64,000 bases of DNA from an uncultured Tenacibaculum sp. (GTDB lineage Bacteria > Bacteroidota > Bacteroidia > Flavobacteriales > Flavobacteriaceae), in contig CANMIL010000006.1 in assembly GCA_947497895.1 (NCBI GenBank), forward strand, positions 124,001 through 188,000. Direction: 5' to 3'. Under the pieces are notes generated by a model. It was not told where the DNA came from and searched no databases. It saw only the letters and a list, made by a program, of their open reading frames with translations. This document shows, one piece after another, positions 56,364-63,789 of this stretch; the stretch's first letter is position 1, and each line of letters begins with the position of its first letter. Both the position numbers and the translations under genes were made by a program.

Positions 56364-57089
56364 TCAAACCATTTGTTGTATAGAGTTTTGAAATGCATTC
56401 ATAATTCTTGAACTCACTTCTTTCGAGCGTTCCAATATAAAAAAATGATCTCCAGGAATAACAGCTATCTCTTGAGGAAATTTTGTCAAATTATTCCAAG
56501 CTTTTAGAGAGGTAATTGATATTTTATCTTCTTCCTCTCCAATCTCGTCCTCTCCTATACAAACATAGATTGGTATTTCAAAAGGGGCATCAATCGAGGT
56601 AAATGAATAATCTTCTAACGCTTTGAAGTCAGCTTTCAAAATAGGATAATATAATTCCAACAATTCTTCGTGCTGAAGAATTTCTTTTGGGAGGCCTCCC
56701 AATTCCTCCACTCTTTTCCAAAACTTATCTTTAGGGAGCTCAGATCTCCTTTCCATTTTTTGAGTACCCGGAGCTCCTCTTCCCGTAAAATATAAACACT
56801 GCGGAAGTTTGCTATTTGCAGCCATTAACTTTTTAGTTAATTCATAACCCAAAACTGTTCCTAAGCTATGACCATAAATCATATATGTCTCATTCGCTAT
56901 GTGAGATTCTATCTGTCCTAAGAGGTCATTTACCATGGTATCAATACTCTCTAGTATTGGCTCATTGAATCTATTACCTCTTCCTGGCAATTCAAGCGTA
57001 ATCCATTCTAAAGAGTTGGGAATATGATTTTCTAGGTTTTTAAAACTAAACTTACTTCCTCCTGCAAATGGTAGGGCGATAATCTTCAT
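56364..57089 (-). CDS. Type II thioesterase (NRPS/PKS-type), orphan
   Basis: This 241-residue alpha/beta hydrolase begins IIALPFAGGSKFSFKNL, has ELPGRGNRFNEP, the nucleophile elbow YGHSLG (Ser75), a lid region (KMERRSELPKDKFWKRVEELGGLPKEIL), and GDHFFILE supplying the catalytic His. This is the type II thioesterase plan that clears blocked carrier proteins in non-ribosomal peptide or polyketide synthases. No such synthase, carrier protein or phosphopantetheinyl transferase is in this window. It shares a direction with the TetR gene 132 bases upstream. Confidence 0.88.
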   Translation of the reverse strand: MKIIALPFAGGSKFSFKNLENHIPNSLEWITLELPGRGNRFNEPILESIDTMVNDLLGQIESHIANETYMIYGHSLGTVLGYELTKKLMAANSKLPQCLYFTGRGAPGTQKMERRSELPKDKFWKRVEELGGLPKEILQHEELLELYYPILKADFKALEDYSFTSIDAPFEIPIYVCIGEDEIGEEEDKISITSLKAWNNLTKFPQEIAVIPGDHFFILERSKEVSSRIMNAFQNSIQQMV

Positions 57090-57221
57090 AAATAGTATGT
57101 ACTTTGGTTAGATGGTTTCAGCCGCGAACATACCAATTTCTATATAAAATAAATAGTTATTTAGATCAATATTCAATGCATCGCGCACATATGTTAATTC
57201 AATAACTGAACTGTCTTCCTG

Positions 57222-57845
57222 TTAAGATTTTACTTCTATCAAACTAAAAAATTCTTCTTTTCCTTTATCTGTTAAGTAAGGGTACAATGATTGCAAAATC
57301 AGTCCACTACTATGTTTCAAATCGCTTTTGGTCAATCTCTTTTCAATACTTGCATGAGAAAACCAGAAATCACCAATTATTTGAATTCTCTCATGTAAAT
57401 TTAAATACTCGTTTGTTAACTCCTCTTGTCTAACAATTCCTTCCGATATAAATTCCTTCAATATTCCTAAAAACTGCCCCTTCCTTATTTGGGTTAAGGA
57501 AACATAATGATCCTTAATTTTATTATGATCTCTCATTATTTGGGCAAAATCAAGCATAAAAAACCTGAAATCGTAGAAAATACTTGAGATAGTACTATTT
57601 AACTGGATCAGTAATTTGAGTTCTACTGTGTTACTTATCAATTCAAAAATTTCAGCATTTATTTGATCCACCATTTGAAAATATATAGTTTCAATAATGG
57701 CTTCTCTTTTTTTAAAATGATAATTTAAATTTCCTTGACTTATTCCCATTTCGGCAGCAATTGTTCTTAATGTTACTTTAGACAATCCATGCTGATTAAA
57801 AAGAGCTATTGCGGTTTCAATAATTCTATCTTTTGTTTTTCCCAT
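57222..57845 (-). CDS. TetR/AcrR family transcriptional regulator
   Basis: The 207-residue protein has a TetR N-terminal helix-turn-helix (KDRIIETAIALFNQHGLSKVTLRTIAAEMGISQGNLNYHFKKREAII, residues 5-50) and a helical ligand domain with no family I can name. It diverges from an FAD monooxygenase gene, the classic arrangement for a repressor of a detoxifying or modifying enzyme. The -7 box TATATTTG ends four bases before its ATG. Candidate operators lie in the 78-base gap. Confidence 0.9.
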   Translation of the reverse strand: MGKTKDRIIETAIALFNQHGLSKVTLRTIAAEMGISQGNLNYHFKKREAIIETIYFQMVDQINAEIFELISNTVELKLLIQLNSTISSIFYDFRFFMLDFAQIMRDHNKIKDHYVSLTQIRKGQFLGILKEFISEGIVRQEELTNEYLNLHERIQIIGDFWFSHASIEKRLTKSDLKHSSGLILQSLYPYLTDKGKEEFFSLIEVKS

Positions 57846-57849
57846 ATTG

Positions 57850-57857
57850 CAAATATA
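57850..57857 (-). promoter_or_regulatory. -7 box of TetR gene, leaderless geometry
   Basis: The minus strand reads TATATTTG, then CAAT, then the ATG. It is an exact consensus with a four-base spacer. Confidence 0.5.
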
Positions 57858-57860
57858 AAA

Positions 57861-57914
57861 ATTAGAACATTTGACCTAATAATATTTTTATAGTAACTTT
57901 GACCTAATTCTAAT
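57861..57914. promoter_or_regulatory. Candidate TetR operators between divergent promoters
   Basis: TTTGACCTAAT occurs at 57870-57880 and again at 57898-57908. The first copy sits within ATTAG-n10-CTAAT (57861-57880), a dyad; the second is followed by TCTAAT. The first is over the expected -33 region of the TetR gene, and the second overlaps the TAACTTTG -7 box (57894-57901) of the monooxygenase gene. Binding there would repress both genes. Confidence 0.5.
57894..57901 (+). promoter_or_regulatory. Promoter -7 box of FAD monooxygenase gene
   Basis: TAACTTTG is an exact match 22 bases before the ATG, and it overlaps the second TTTGACCTAAT repeat. Confidence 0.55.
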
Positions 57915-57923
57915 CATTTTACT

Positions 57924-59039
57924 ATGACCTATACTATTATTGGAAGCGGAATTGGGGGACTCACCCTAGCCCTTTTACTTGAAAAAAAGGGCTACACCGT
58001 TGAAATATATGAACAAGCTGAATTCTTTAAACCTATTGGAGCGGGTATTATACTAGCGATAAATGCGATGAAAGTTTATACTCATTTAGGAATAAATGGA
58101 CACATAGAGGAAGCAGGTAATCTACTGTCAAACATGGAGATTACTAAGTCAGATTTTAGAACACTGTCGAAATCCAACTTTTTAGAATTAGAAAAAGAAT
58201 ACAAAACTAAAACCATTGCTATTCATAGAGGCAAACTTCAAGAGATATTGTTGAACAACCTAAAAGCAACCAAGATCTATCTTAACCATAAACTAAATTC
58301 CATTACCAAACAAAATGGCTCTTATGAACTACTTTTTGAAAATGGAAAAACTATCAATAGATCCGTTTTATTGGGTGCAGATGGTATTCACTCCAAGGTA
58401 AGAGAATATTTATTCCCTAAATCAATTATTAGAGGTAGTAAGCAAGCCTGCTGGAGAGGTATCACCTCATTTGAAGATAAATCTTTTGTTCAAAATAATT
58501 TAATAGAAGCTTGGGGAAAGAAAGTTCGTTTCGGTTTTGTTCCTATTGATAAAAATCAAATTTATTGGTATGCTTTAAAAACCGTGCACGCTGCCAAAGA
58601 ACAAGCCTTCGACTTTCATAACATGTTTGAAACTTTTGATCCGTTAGTAGTTGAACTAATAAAATCAACACCAAAAGAAGCTATACACTTTTCTTATATA
58701 GAAGATTTATCGCCTCTTAAAAACTGGTTCAAGAATAACATATGTCTTATTGGAGATGCTGCACATGCAACAACTCCCAACATGGGGCAAGGAGCATGTC
58801 AAGCAATTGAGGACGCTTTTATCCTTTCCGAAACTATCAATTCAGAAACTATTGAAGAATCTTTCTCAGCGTTTCAGAAACTTCGTTATTCAAAGGCGAA
58901 TTCCATCGTCAAAAGAAGCTGGCAAATTGGAAAACTAGCACATCTAAGCAATCCTTTCTTGGTTTTGTTTCGAGATACAATCTTAAAATTAACACCTAAA
59001 CACGTAACGCAAAAACAGTTAAAAAGTATTTTTGAATAA
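57924..59039 (+). CDS. FAD-dependent aromatic-type monooxygenase
   Basis: The 371-residue flavoprotein has the three group A hydroxylase motifs: GSGIGG (residues 7-12, FAD), GADGIHSKVR (Asp153-Gly154, FAD/NADPH) and LIGDAAHATTPNMGQGACQAIEDA (Gly277-Asp278, FAD ribityl). The wording is closest to urate, salicylate or zeaxanthin-type hydroxylases and also TetX-like enzymes. It likely hydroxylates a small aromatic or a drug using NAD(P)H and O2. It is divergently controlled by TetR. A DUF2867-like gene follows after 12 bases. Confidence 0.88.
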   Translation: MTYTIIGSGIGGLTLALLLEKKGYTVEIYEQAEFFKPIGAGIILAINAMKVYTHLGINGHIEEAGNLLSNMEITKSDFRTLSKSNFLELEKEYKTKTIAIHRGKLQEILLNNLKATKIYLNHKLNSITKQNGSYELLFENGKTINRSVLLGADGIHSKVREYLFPKSIIRGSKQACWRGITSFEDKSFVQNNLIEAWGKKVRFGFVPIDKNQIYWYALKTVHAAKEQAFDFHNMFETFDPLVVELIKSTPKEAIHFSYIEDLSPLKNWFKNNICLIGDAAHATTPNMGQGACQAIEDAFILSETINSETIEESFSAFQKLRYSKANSIVKRSWQIGKLAHLSNPFLVLFRDTILKLTPKHVTQKQLKSIFE

Positions 59040-59051
59040 ATAATATCACTT

Positions 59052-59546
59052 ATGAAAAAGGTTATCGAAGAAAAGTTCATTCTATCAAGTAAGCATCAAA
59101 AACTTCTTAAGCAAATTAACTTCGGGGATATATTTTCAACGACAAATCATGTTGATTCGATCAAGCTAATCGCAAAGTCTATATTCGATCATACACCTAA
59201 ATGGGTTGATTTATTATTTACTCTTAGAAATAAAATGGTTGGTCTAATTGGTCTGAAAAATGAAATTCCGAAAGATTATACTAATGATTTTAAAGTTGGA
59301 GGTTATGTCGGTTTATTTAAAATTTACAACCTAGAAGACTCTGAATGTATTCTTGGTTTGGATGATTCCCATTTAAATTTCCGAGTTATTATAAATAAAG
59401 GAATTGATAATTACTACAATATTAATGTTATTACTCTAGTAGAATATAATAATTTGAAAGGTAAAATATATATGAGTATTATTAAACCCTTTCATCGGAT
59501 TGTTGTAAAAAGAATGGTAGCTAATGCTTGTAATCATGAATTATGA
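59052..59546 (+). CDS. DUF2867-like protein
   Basis: The 164-residue protein has SSKHQKLLKQINFGDIFSTTN, FDHTPKWVDLLFTLRNKMVGLIGLK and GLDDSHLNFRVIINKG, then IYMSIIKPFHRIVVKRMVANA, an arrangement I associate with DUF2867 (a START-like fold). It is 12 bases after the monooxygenase gene and is probably in the same TetR-controlled unit. The function is unknown; a ligand-binding or carrier role is possible. Confidence 0.75.
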   Translation: MKKVIEEKFILSSKHQKLLKQINFGDIFSTTNHVDSIKLIAKSIFDHTPKWVDLLFTLRNKMVGLIGLKNEIPKDYTNDFKVGGYVGLFKIYNLEDSECILGLDDSHLNFRVIINKGIDNYYNINVITLVEYNNLKGKIYMSIIKPFHRIVVKRMVANACNHEL

Positions 59547-59636
59547 ATGAAAACGCATAAACAAAGGCTTAACAATTAATTACATATAAAAAATCACTAG
59601 TTTTTTTAGTATCTTAGTAACATAAAACATAACGTG

Positions 59637-60257
59637 ATGAAAAGATTCCTACTTACATTTATTTTAACTGCAATAATCCCTAATGCAAAACTAATCGCTC
59701 AGAGTAGTGATGATGTCAAAATTACCATTACCGTTAAAGATGAAAAAAACAAACCGGTACCCGGTGCGGTTATACTTTTTGACGATGTACGACAGAAAAG
59801 ATGGACCAATTCTAAAGGTGTTTTTAAAGCTAAACTAGATAAAGCTCCTAAAGAAATTTGCGCTTTTTCTCCCAAAATAGGTGTTCAAAAAGTTCCTTAT
59901 AATGGAAATAAAAATGTCTTAATAATTATTAGAGAAAAAAATGATATTTACAGAGGTGAAACTCCATTATCGAAATCAGATAATACGATTCAATTCAGAA
60001 ATATTTATGACTATATGAGAGGGAAAGTTCCTGGTGTTAATATTTCTGGAAATAATACTATTAATATACGAGGTTTTAACAGTGTTAATGGAAGTATTAC
60101 CCCTCTTTTTATTCTGAACAATACAGCAGTAGATCAATCTGTTTTTGGTGATATTGTACCTACCACCATTAAACAAATAAGAGTTTTAAAAGGTCCAGAA
60201 GCAGCGACTTATGGATCAAGAGGAGCAAACGGTGTTATTATCGTTGAAACTTTTTAA
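59637..60257 (+). CDS. Plug-only TonB receptor-like protein
   Basis: From the ATG at 59637 this is 206 residues. A signal peptide is cleaved after LIA, leaving Gln22. A carboxypeptidase-D-like domain follows (about 25-95, KNKPVPGAVILFDDV, SKGVFKAKL). A TonB-receptor plug comes last (about 115-206: FRNIYDYMRGKVPGV, NIRGFNSVNGSITPLFILNN, GPEAATYGSRGANGVIIVET). It ends where SusC-type proteins begin their barrel. The following bases contain a terminator and the end of an opposing gene, not a barrel remnant. It may be a free periplasmic plug-like protein. Confidence 0.8.
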   Translation: MKRFLLTFILTAIIPNAKLIAQSSDDVKITITVKDEKNKPVPGAVILFDDVRQKRWTNSKGVFKAKLDKAPKEICAFSPKIGVQKVPYNGNKNVLIIIREKNDIYRGETPLSKSDNTIQFRNIYDYMRGKVPGVNISGNNTINIRGFNSVNGSITPLFILNNTAVDQSVFGDIVPTTIKQIRVLKGPEAATYGSRGANGVIIVETF

Positions 60258-60264
60258 CTAACAT

Positions 60265-60298
60265 ATCGAAATGGCTTAGGTCATTTCGATTTTGTTTT
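60265..60298. terminator. Hairpin between plug-like gene and DUF2071 gene
   Basis: A 9-bp stem, ATCGAAATG with CATTTCGAT, closes an 8-base loop that includes the DUF2071 stop codon. A T-rich tract follows on the plus strand. Confidence 0.65.
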
Positions 60299-60983
60299 CT
60301 ACAGATATTTCTGATCCTTCAAGTAAGAATATTGAATCTGGCTCAAGCTTTTGTAATAACTTAAACTCACTTCCATAAGTTTCCTCGAAATTAACATCCA
60401 TATTGGATTCACGCACGGGATAATATTTCCATGACGGATGGGTGACCTCATACTCAGTTGCTTTTAGTCCATTCTTTGCGTATCCCCAATAATGTTCTGC
60501 AATAAACTCTATTTCTGAATTTGGATCCATATCTTTCATTTTATTATCCGCTAACACTGATATCTTATTCCATTCGGTATTCGTTTTCCATTGATAGTCC
60601 ACCGTGATCTTATCCTCTTCAATTTCCCATGAGTGCTTCATTGGAAGCGTTTGATAGTTTTCATTATATATGGTATTCGCTACAAAGGTAATTGCTGGTT
60701 TGGGTACAATTTCTTTAATAAATACAACACCTCTTTTCCATGTATCTTTATCTTTCCGTTTTACATAAAACCTCAGATTCACCTCTTCAAAGTTTGTATG
60801 AAAAGGGATTTTAACACCTAATAGTTTGGTGTTTTTAAACATAAACCCAATTAAGCTTACATAGCAATTCCCCTGAAAGAAATCGAGTTCAGTTCCCTTA
60901 GGAACATATGGTTTTAACAATTCAGGATCCACTTTGTAATTTATCATAATCAACTTTCTCCATTCTGCTCTTAAAAAACTCAT
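60276..60983 (-). CDS. DUF2071 (YqjF-like) protein
   Basis: The 235-residue protein starts FLRAEWRKLIMINYKVDPELLKPYVPKGTELDFFQGNCYVSLIGF, the characteristic opening of DUF2071/YqjF proteins (an acetoacetate-decarboxylase-like fold). NLRFYVKRKDKDTWKRGVVFIKEIVPKPAI follows. It overlaps the preceding gene by 4 bases (ATGA) and is the last gene of a leftward operon. The reaction is unknown. Confidence 0.88.
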   Translation of the reverse strand: MSFLRAEWRKLIMINYKVDPELLKPYVPKGTELDFFQGNCYVSLIGFMFKNTKLLGVKIPFHTNFEEVNLRFYVKRKDKDTWKRGVVFIKEIVPKPAITFVANTIYNENYQTLPMKHSWEIEEDKITVDYQWKTNTEWNKISVLADNKMKDMDPNSEIEFIAEHYWGYAKNGLKATEYEVTHPSWKYYPVRESNMDVNFEETYGSEFKLLQKLEPDSIFLLEGSEISVENKIEMT

Positions 60984-61471
60984 ATTATAGATTTATTTAT
61001 TTTTATTATTTCTTTCCATTTTTCACTTTCAGCATATTCCTTTATTGCTCTATTTCTTCTTTTCAAAAAACGCGTCATATAATTTTTTAGAAAAAGGAAA
61101 TCGACTAACCTACCCAGAACTCCAAAAGGAGATTCATATTCTAAAATATCGACTTGAAACGTCTCTTTACTACGTTTAAAGAAATAATGTTCATGCTTAA
61201 AACTCTTAAACGCTCCAGAAATCATTTCGTCTGCAAAATACGCATCTGTTTCACATCCTATTATCTTAGATGTTAGGTTTTGATATATTCCTAAATGTTT
61301 CGCTCTCCACGTTACTGTTTCTCCAAGTTTTATTAGTCCATTCCTTCTTCCTCCAATTACTTTCTCATTATTTTCTTTTGAAGATATTAGATGAAGTTCA
61401 ATACTCCTAGAGAGGTTAAAAACAACAGATATTTCGGCTTTTATTTTTGTAAACACAATGATTCTCGGCAT
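60980..61471 (-). CDS. SRPBCC-like ligand-binding protein
   Basis: The 163-residue protein resembles the START/Bet-v-1-like SRPBCC family: FNLSRSIELHLISSKENNEKVIGGRRNGLIKLGETVTWRAKHLGI opens the fold, then FKSFKHEHYFFKR and FGVLGRLVDFLFLKNYMTRFLKRRNRAIKEYAES closes it with the long helix. In many bacteria such proteins sit beside TIGR01777 epimerases, as here (gap of 3 bases). The ligand is unknown. Confidence 0.82.
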   Translation of the reverse strand: MPRIIVFTKIKAEISVVFNLSRSIELHLISSKENNEKVIGGRRNGLIKLGETVTWRAKHLGIYQNLTSKIIGCETDAYFADEMISGAFKSFKHEHYFFKRSKETFQVDILEYESPFGVLGRLVDFLFLKNYMTRFLKRRNRAIKEYAESEKWKEIIKINKSII

Positions 61472-61474
61472 CTG

Positions 61475-62368
61475 TTATATTTTATAATGATTAAAGGAAA
61501 TAGTATTGAAACTAAAGCCAGCGTTCAACAACTTTTCTGGATATACTTTCCTACTTTTTAATAACAACTCCGTTTCCGTTCCTATGATTCGTGCTCCAAC
61601 GCTTAATAATATTCTAGAAACAGCAATTCCGAAAGGCATACCAAGCTTCTTTCGAAGTAAGTGTTGAAACTCTTTGTTTGGTAATGGGTTTGGTACGCAC
61701 ACATTGTATACTCCTTCTTCTTGCTTTATCAAAAAATCAATTGATCGAATATAGTCTTCCTCGGTTATCCAACTCACATATTGCGTTCCCTTACCCTGCT
61801 TTCCTCCCAATCCGAACTTAGCCAGTTTTTTCATTAAAGGGAAAGCTCCTCCTTTATTACCTAAAACAATAGACGTTCTCGTAATAATCTTTTTAGTTCT
61901 AGGCAAATCATGGCTGTTAAATACGTCTTCCCATTTTTTACAAACATCCATCGAAAAATCTATTCCTATATTCCCATTGGACTCCGTCATAAACTTTTCT
62001 TCAGAATGCTCATAGATAGTCGCTGAAGAAGACTGGATAAATACTTTCGGTGGAAATTCAAGCGTTTTAACAACACGACATAACAAATCTGTTGAAACTA
62101 ATCTACTATTGTAAATAGCAGCTTTATTGGATTCGGTGTATCTACAGTTCACGGACTTCCCTGTTAAATTAATAAGCACGTCTGCTTTTTCCAAAAATGA
62201 TTTCCAGTAACCTGTTGTAACACCATCCCAGTTTAAATAGTGTACATTCCCTTCATTTAAAAGATGAGATCTTGTTAAAACATAAATTTGATTTCCTTTA
62301 TCTTTTCTGTAGTATGTAATTAGCAACTTTCCCAAGTATCCAGTCCCTCCAGCGATTATAATTTTCAT
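61475..62368 (-). CDS. TIGR01777 family epimerase (SDR)
   Basis: From the ATG at 62368 this is 297 residues. The N-terminal Rossmann motif AGGTGYLGKLL (Gly7-Gly8 onward) binds NAD(P). WDGVTTGYWKSFLEKADVLINLTGKSVNCRYTE, RTSIVLGNKGGAFPLMKKLAKFGLGGKQGKGTQYVSWI and EEGVYNVCVPNPLPNKEF are TIGR01777 hallmarks. A longer frame starts with TTG at 62392 and is rejected. It is the first gene of the three-gene unit with the SRPBCC and DUF2071 proteins. The substrate is unknown. Confidence 0.92.
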   Translation of the reverse strand: MKIIIAGGTGYLGKLLITYYRKDKGNQIYVLTRSHLLNEGNVHYLNWDGVTTGYWKSFLEKADVLINLTGKSVNCRYTESNKAAIYNSRLVSTDLLCRVVKTLEFPPKVFIQSSSATIYEHSEEKFMTESNGNIGIDFSMDVCKKWEDVFNSHDLPRTKKIITRTSIVLGNKGGAFPLMKKLAKFGLGGKQGKGTQYVSWITEEDYIRSIDFLIKQEEGVYNVCVPNPLPNKEFQHLLRKKLGMPFGIAVSRILLSVGARIIGTETELLLKSRKVYPEKLLNAGFSFNTISFNHYKI

Positions 62369-62555
62369 CTGTTTATATTTATTGTTTTTCAATAGTCAGA
62401 TATAACCTTTGATGTTTAAAATAAGCATTCCTATGTGCGTTTAATAATTGTTTTAAACATTTCGGTTTCATTTGTTTATGGTTTTCTTTATAAGAGACAA
62501 CTCATAATCAAGTATTTTCTTGATACTCAAATTATTTTGAGTTCGTTTCTATAAA

Positions 62556-62930
62556 CTAATTTTGTGATGCTTCTTTCATTTGATTTCTACTAGCTTTTCT
62601 TCCTTTTAAAAAGAACACAATAAAGAATATCATTGTAATTCCAAGGTAAATTGTAAAACCACCAATTTTTTCACTTAATGTTTCTACCAGATATTTATAA
62701 CTTTCAATATTGTAAACATGTATAATGCGTAATGCAAAACCAATATTTAACAGGTAAAAACCAATTTTAAATAGTTTATTGGTCGCTAATGCTATTTCCT
62801 GTTTCTGATTAAAAATATCGAGCATAAATATTTTACTATTTTTAAATAACTGTTGCGAAACAAAAGTTGTTAGCCCTACAGTTATGGGTAGGTAGATTAA
62901 ATAGGCTATTAATTCTAGTGAAGTGTTCAT
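62556..62930 (-). CDS. Small membrane protein, paralogue A
   Basis: The 124-residue protein has three hydrophobic segments. The central NKLFKIGFYLLNIGFALRIIHVY aligns by eye with NNTLLISYYCLNLGLSIWNL of the protein at 63439-63789, so these are paralogues. It is 17 bases after a flavin-oxidase-like gene in the same operon. Its family is not recognised. Confidence 0.65.
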   Translation of the reverse strand: MNTSLELIAYLIYLPITVGLTTFVSQQLFKNSKIFMLDIFNQKQEIALATNKLFKIGFYLLNIGFALRIIHVYNIESYKYLVETLSEKIGGFTIYLGITMIFFIVFFLKGRKASRNQMKEASQN

Positions 62931-62947
62931 AATATTTAGATTTATTA

Positions 62948-63442
62948 TTATTGTAAATTTCTTGTCATTCTTGCCAAATTAATGGCTTCAGCCTCCGTAA
63001 AAGTTATCTCACGTATTTGACTCATTTCCTTCCACAAATAGTCATGTCCTTTTAACCCTTTAGCTCCACGAACGCGTCTTTGCATTGCCCTTTTCTCTTT
63101 TTCAGTAGCTTCTCGCTTTTCTCCCAACTCTCCATATAACTTTATTCCTGGAAAAGAATCAAATCGTCCTTTAAACAAGGATTTTAACCAAAACCATTTT
63201 CCATTATTTACAGAGAGTACACATATTTTTTTGTTAAAAGCAGCATTCTTACCGAGCTTTGAAGCGAACTTTTCAAAGTAAAAACCTGTGCCATCATTAT
63301 TAAGGAATAAGGACCCAATTGGTGTTACTGTTGGTTCATTATTAGAATTCATAGAGGCAATTGAAACGAACATATTTTTCTTTCGGTTTCTTTTTAGATG
63401 CTCTTGAATTTGAGTCCACTGTGTTTGTAGGTTTAGTTTCAT
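62948..63442 (-). CDS. Pyridoxamine 5'-phosphate oxidase-like (FMN-binding) protein
   Basis: The 164-residue protein matches the PNPOx-like split-barrel fold: NMFVSIASMNSNNEPTVTPIGSLF, GFYFEKFASKLGKNAAFN and ICVLSVNNGKWFWLKSLFKGRF. Such proteins bind FMN, F420 or heme; the cofactor here is not determinable. The ATG overlaps the upstream membrane-protein stop (ATGA, 63439-63442), so the genes are coupled. Confidence 0.82.
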   Translation of the reverse strand: MKLNLQTQWTQIQEHLKRNRKKNMFVSIASMNSNNEPTVTPIGSLFLNNDGTGFYFEKFASKLGKNAAFNKKICVLSVNNGKWFWLKSLFKGRFDSFPGIKLYGELGEKREATEKEKRAMQRRVRGAKGLKGHDYLWKEMSQIREITFTEAEAINLARMTRNLQ

Positions 63443-63789
63443 TTTTTATAAGTTTTAAAGTATTGATGTATTTTAAAAATTGTGTAAACATTAAAATGAT
63501 GAAGAATTGCCACAATTAATATGACAGTACTTAATTTTAGTGCGGTTTGAGAGATTATGTCTTCAATAGTAAAAACCTCATCAATCATACTAAGATTCCA
63601 TATGGACAAACCTAGGTTTAAGCAGTAATAGGATATCAGTAAGGTATTATTAATTGCATTTGCCAAAATCTTATTTTTTGGAAAGTAATTATTGATATAA
63701 ATCTTTCCGTTTTGATAACACTCGTTTCCTATATAAAGAACAACTATGAATGATAACAATAGGTAAACTATGTATACAATACTTGTCAT
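63439..63789 (-). CDS. Small membrane protein, paralogue B
   Basis: The 116-residue protein has four hydrophobic segments (VYIVYLLLSFIVVLYIG, LLISYYCLNLGLSIWNL, ALKLSTVILIVAILHHFNVY and neighbours) and resembles the protein at 62556-62930. Both ends overlap neighbours by 4 bases (ATGA), giving a tightly coupled string of small membrane proteins around a flavin-oxidase-like protein. The function is unknown. Confidence 0.7.
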   Translation of the reverse strand: MTSIVYIVYLLLSFIVVLYIGNECYQNGKIYINNYFPKNKILANAINNTLLISYYCLNLGLSIWNLSMIDEVFTIEDIISQTALKLSTVILIVAILHHFNVYTIFKIHQYFKTYKK

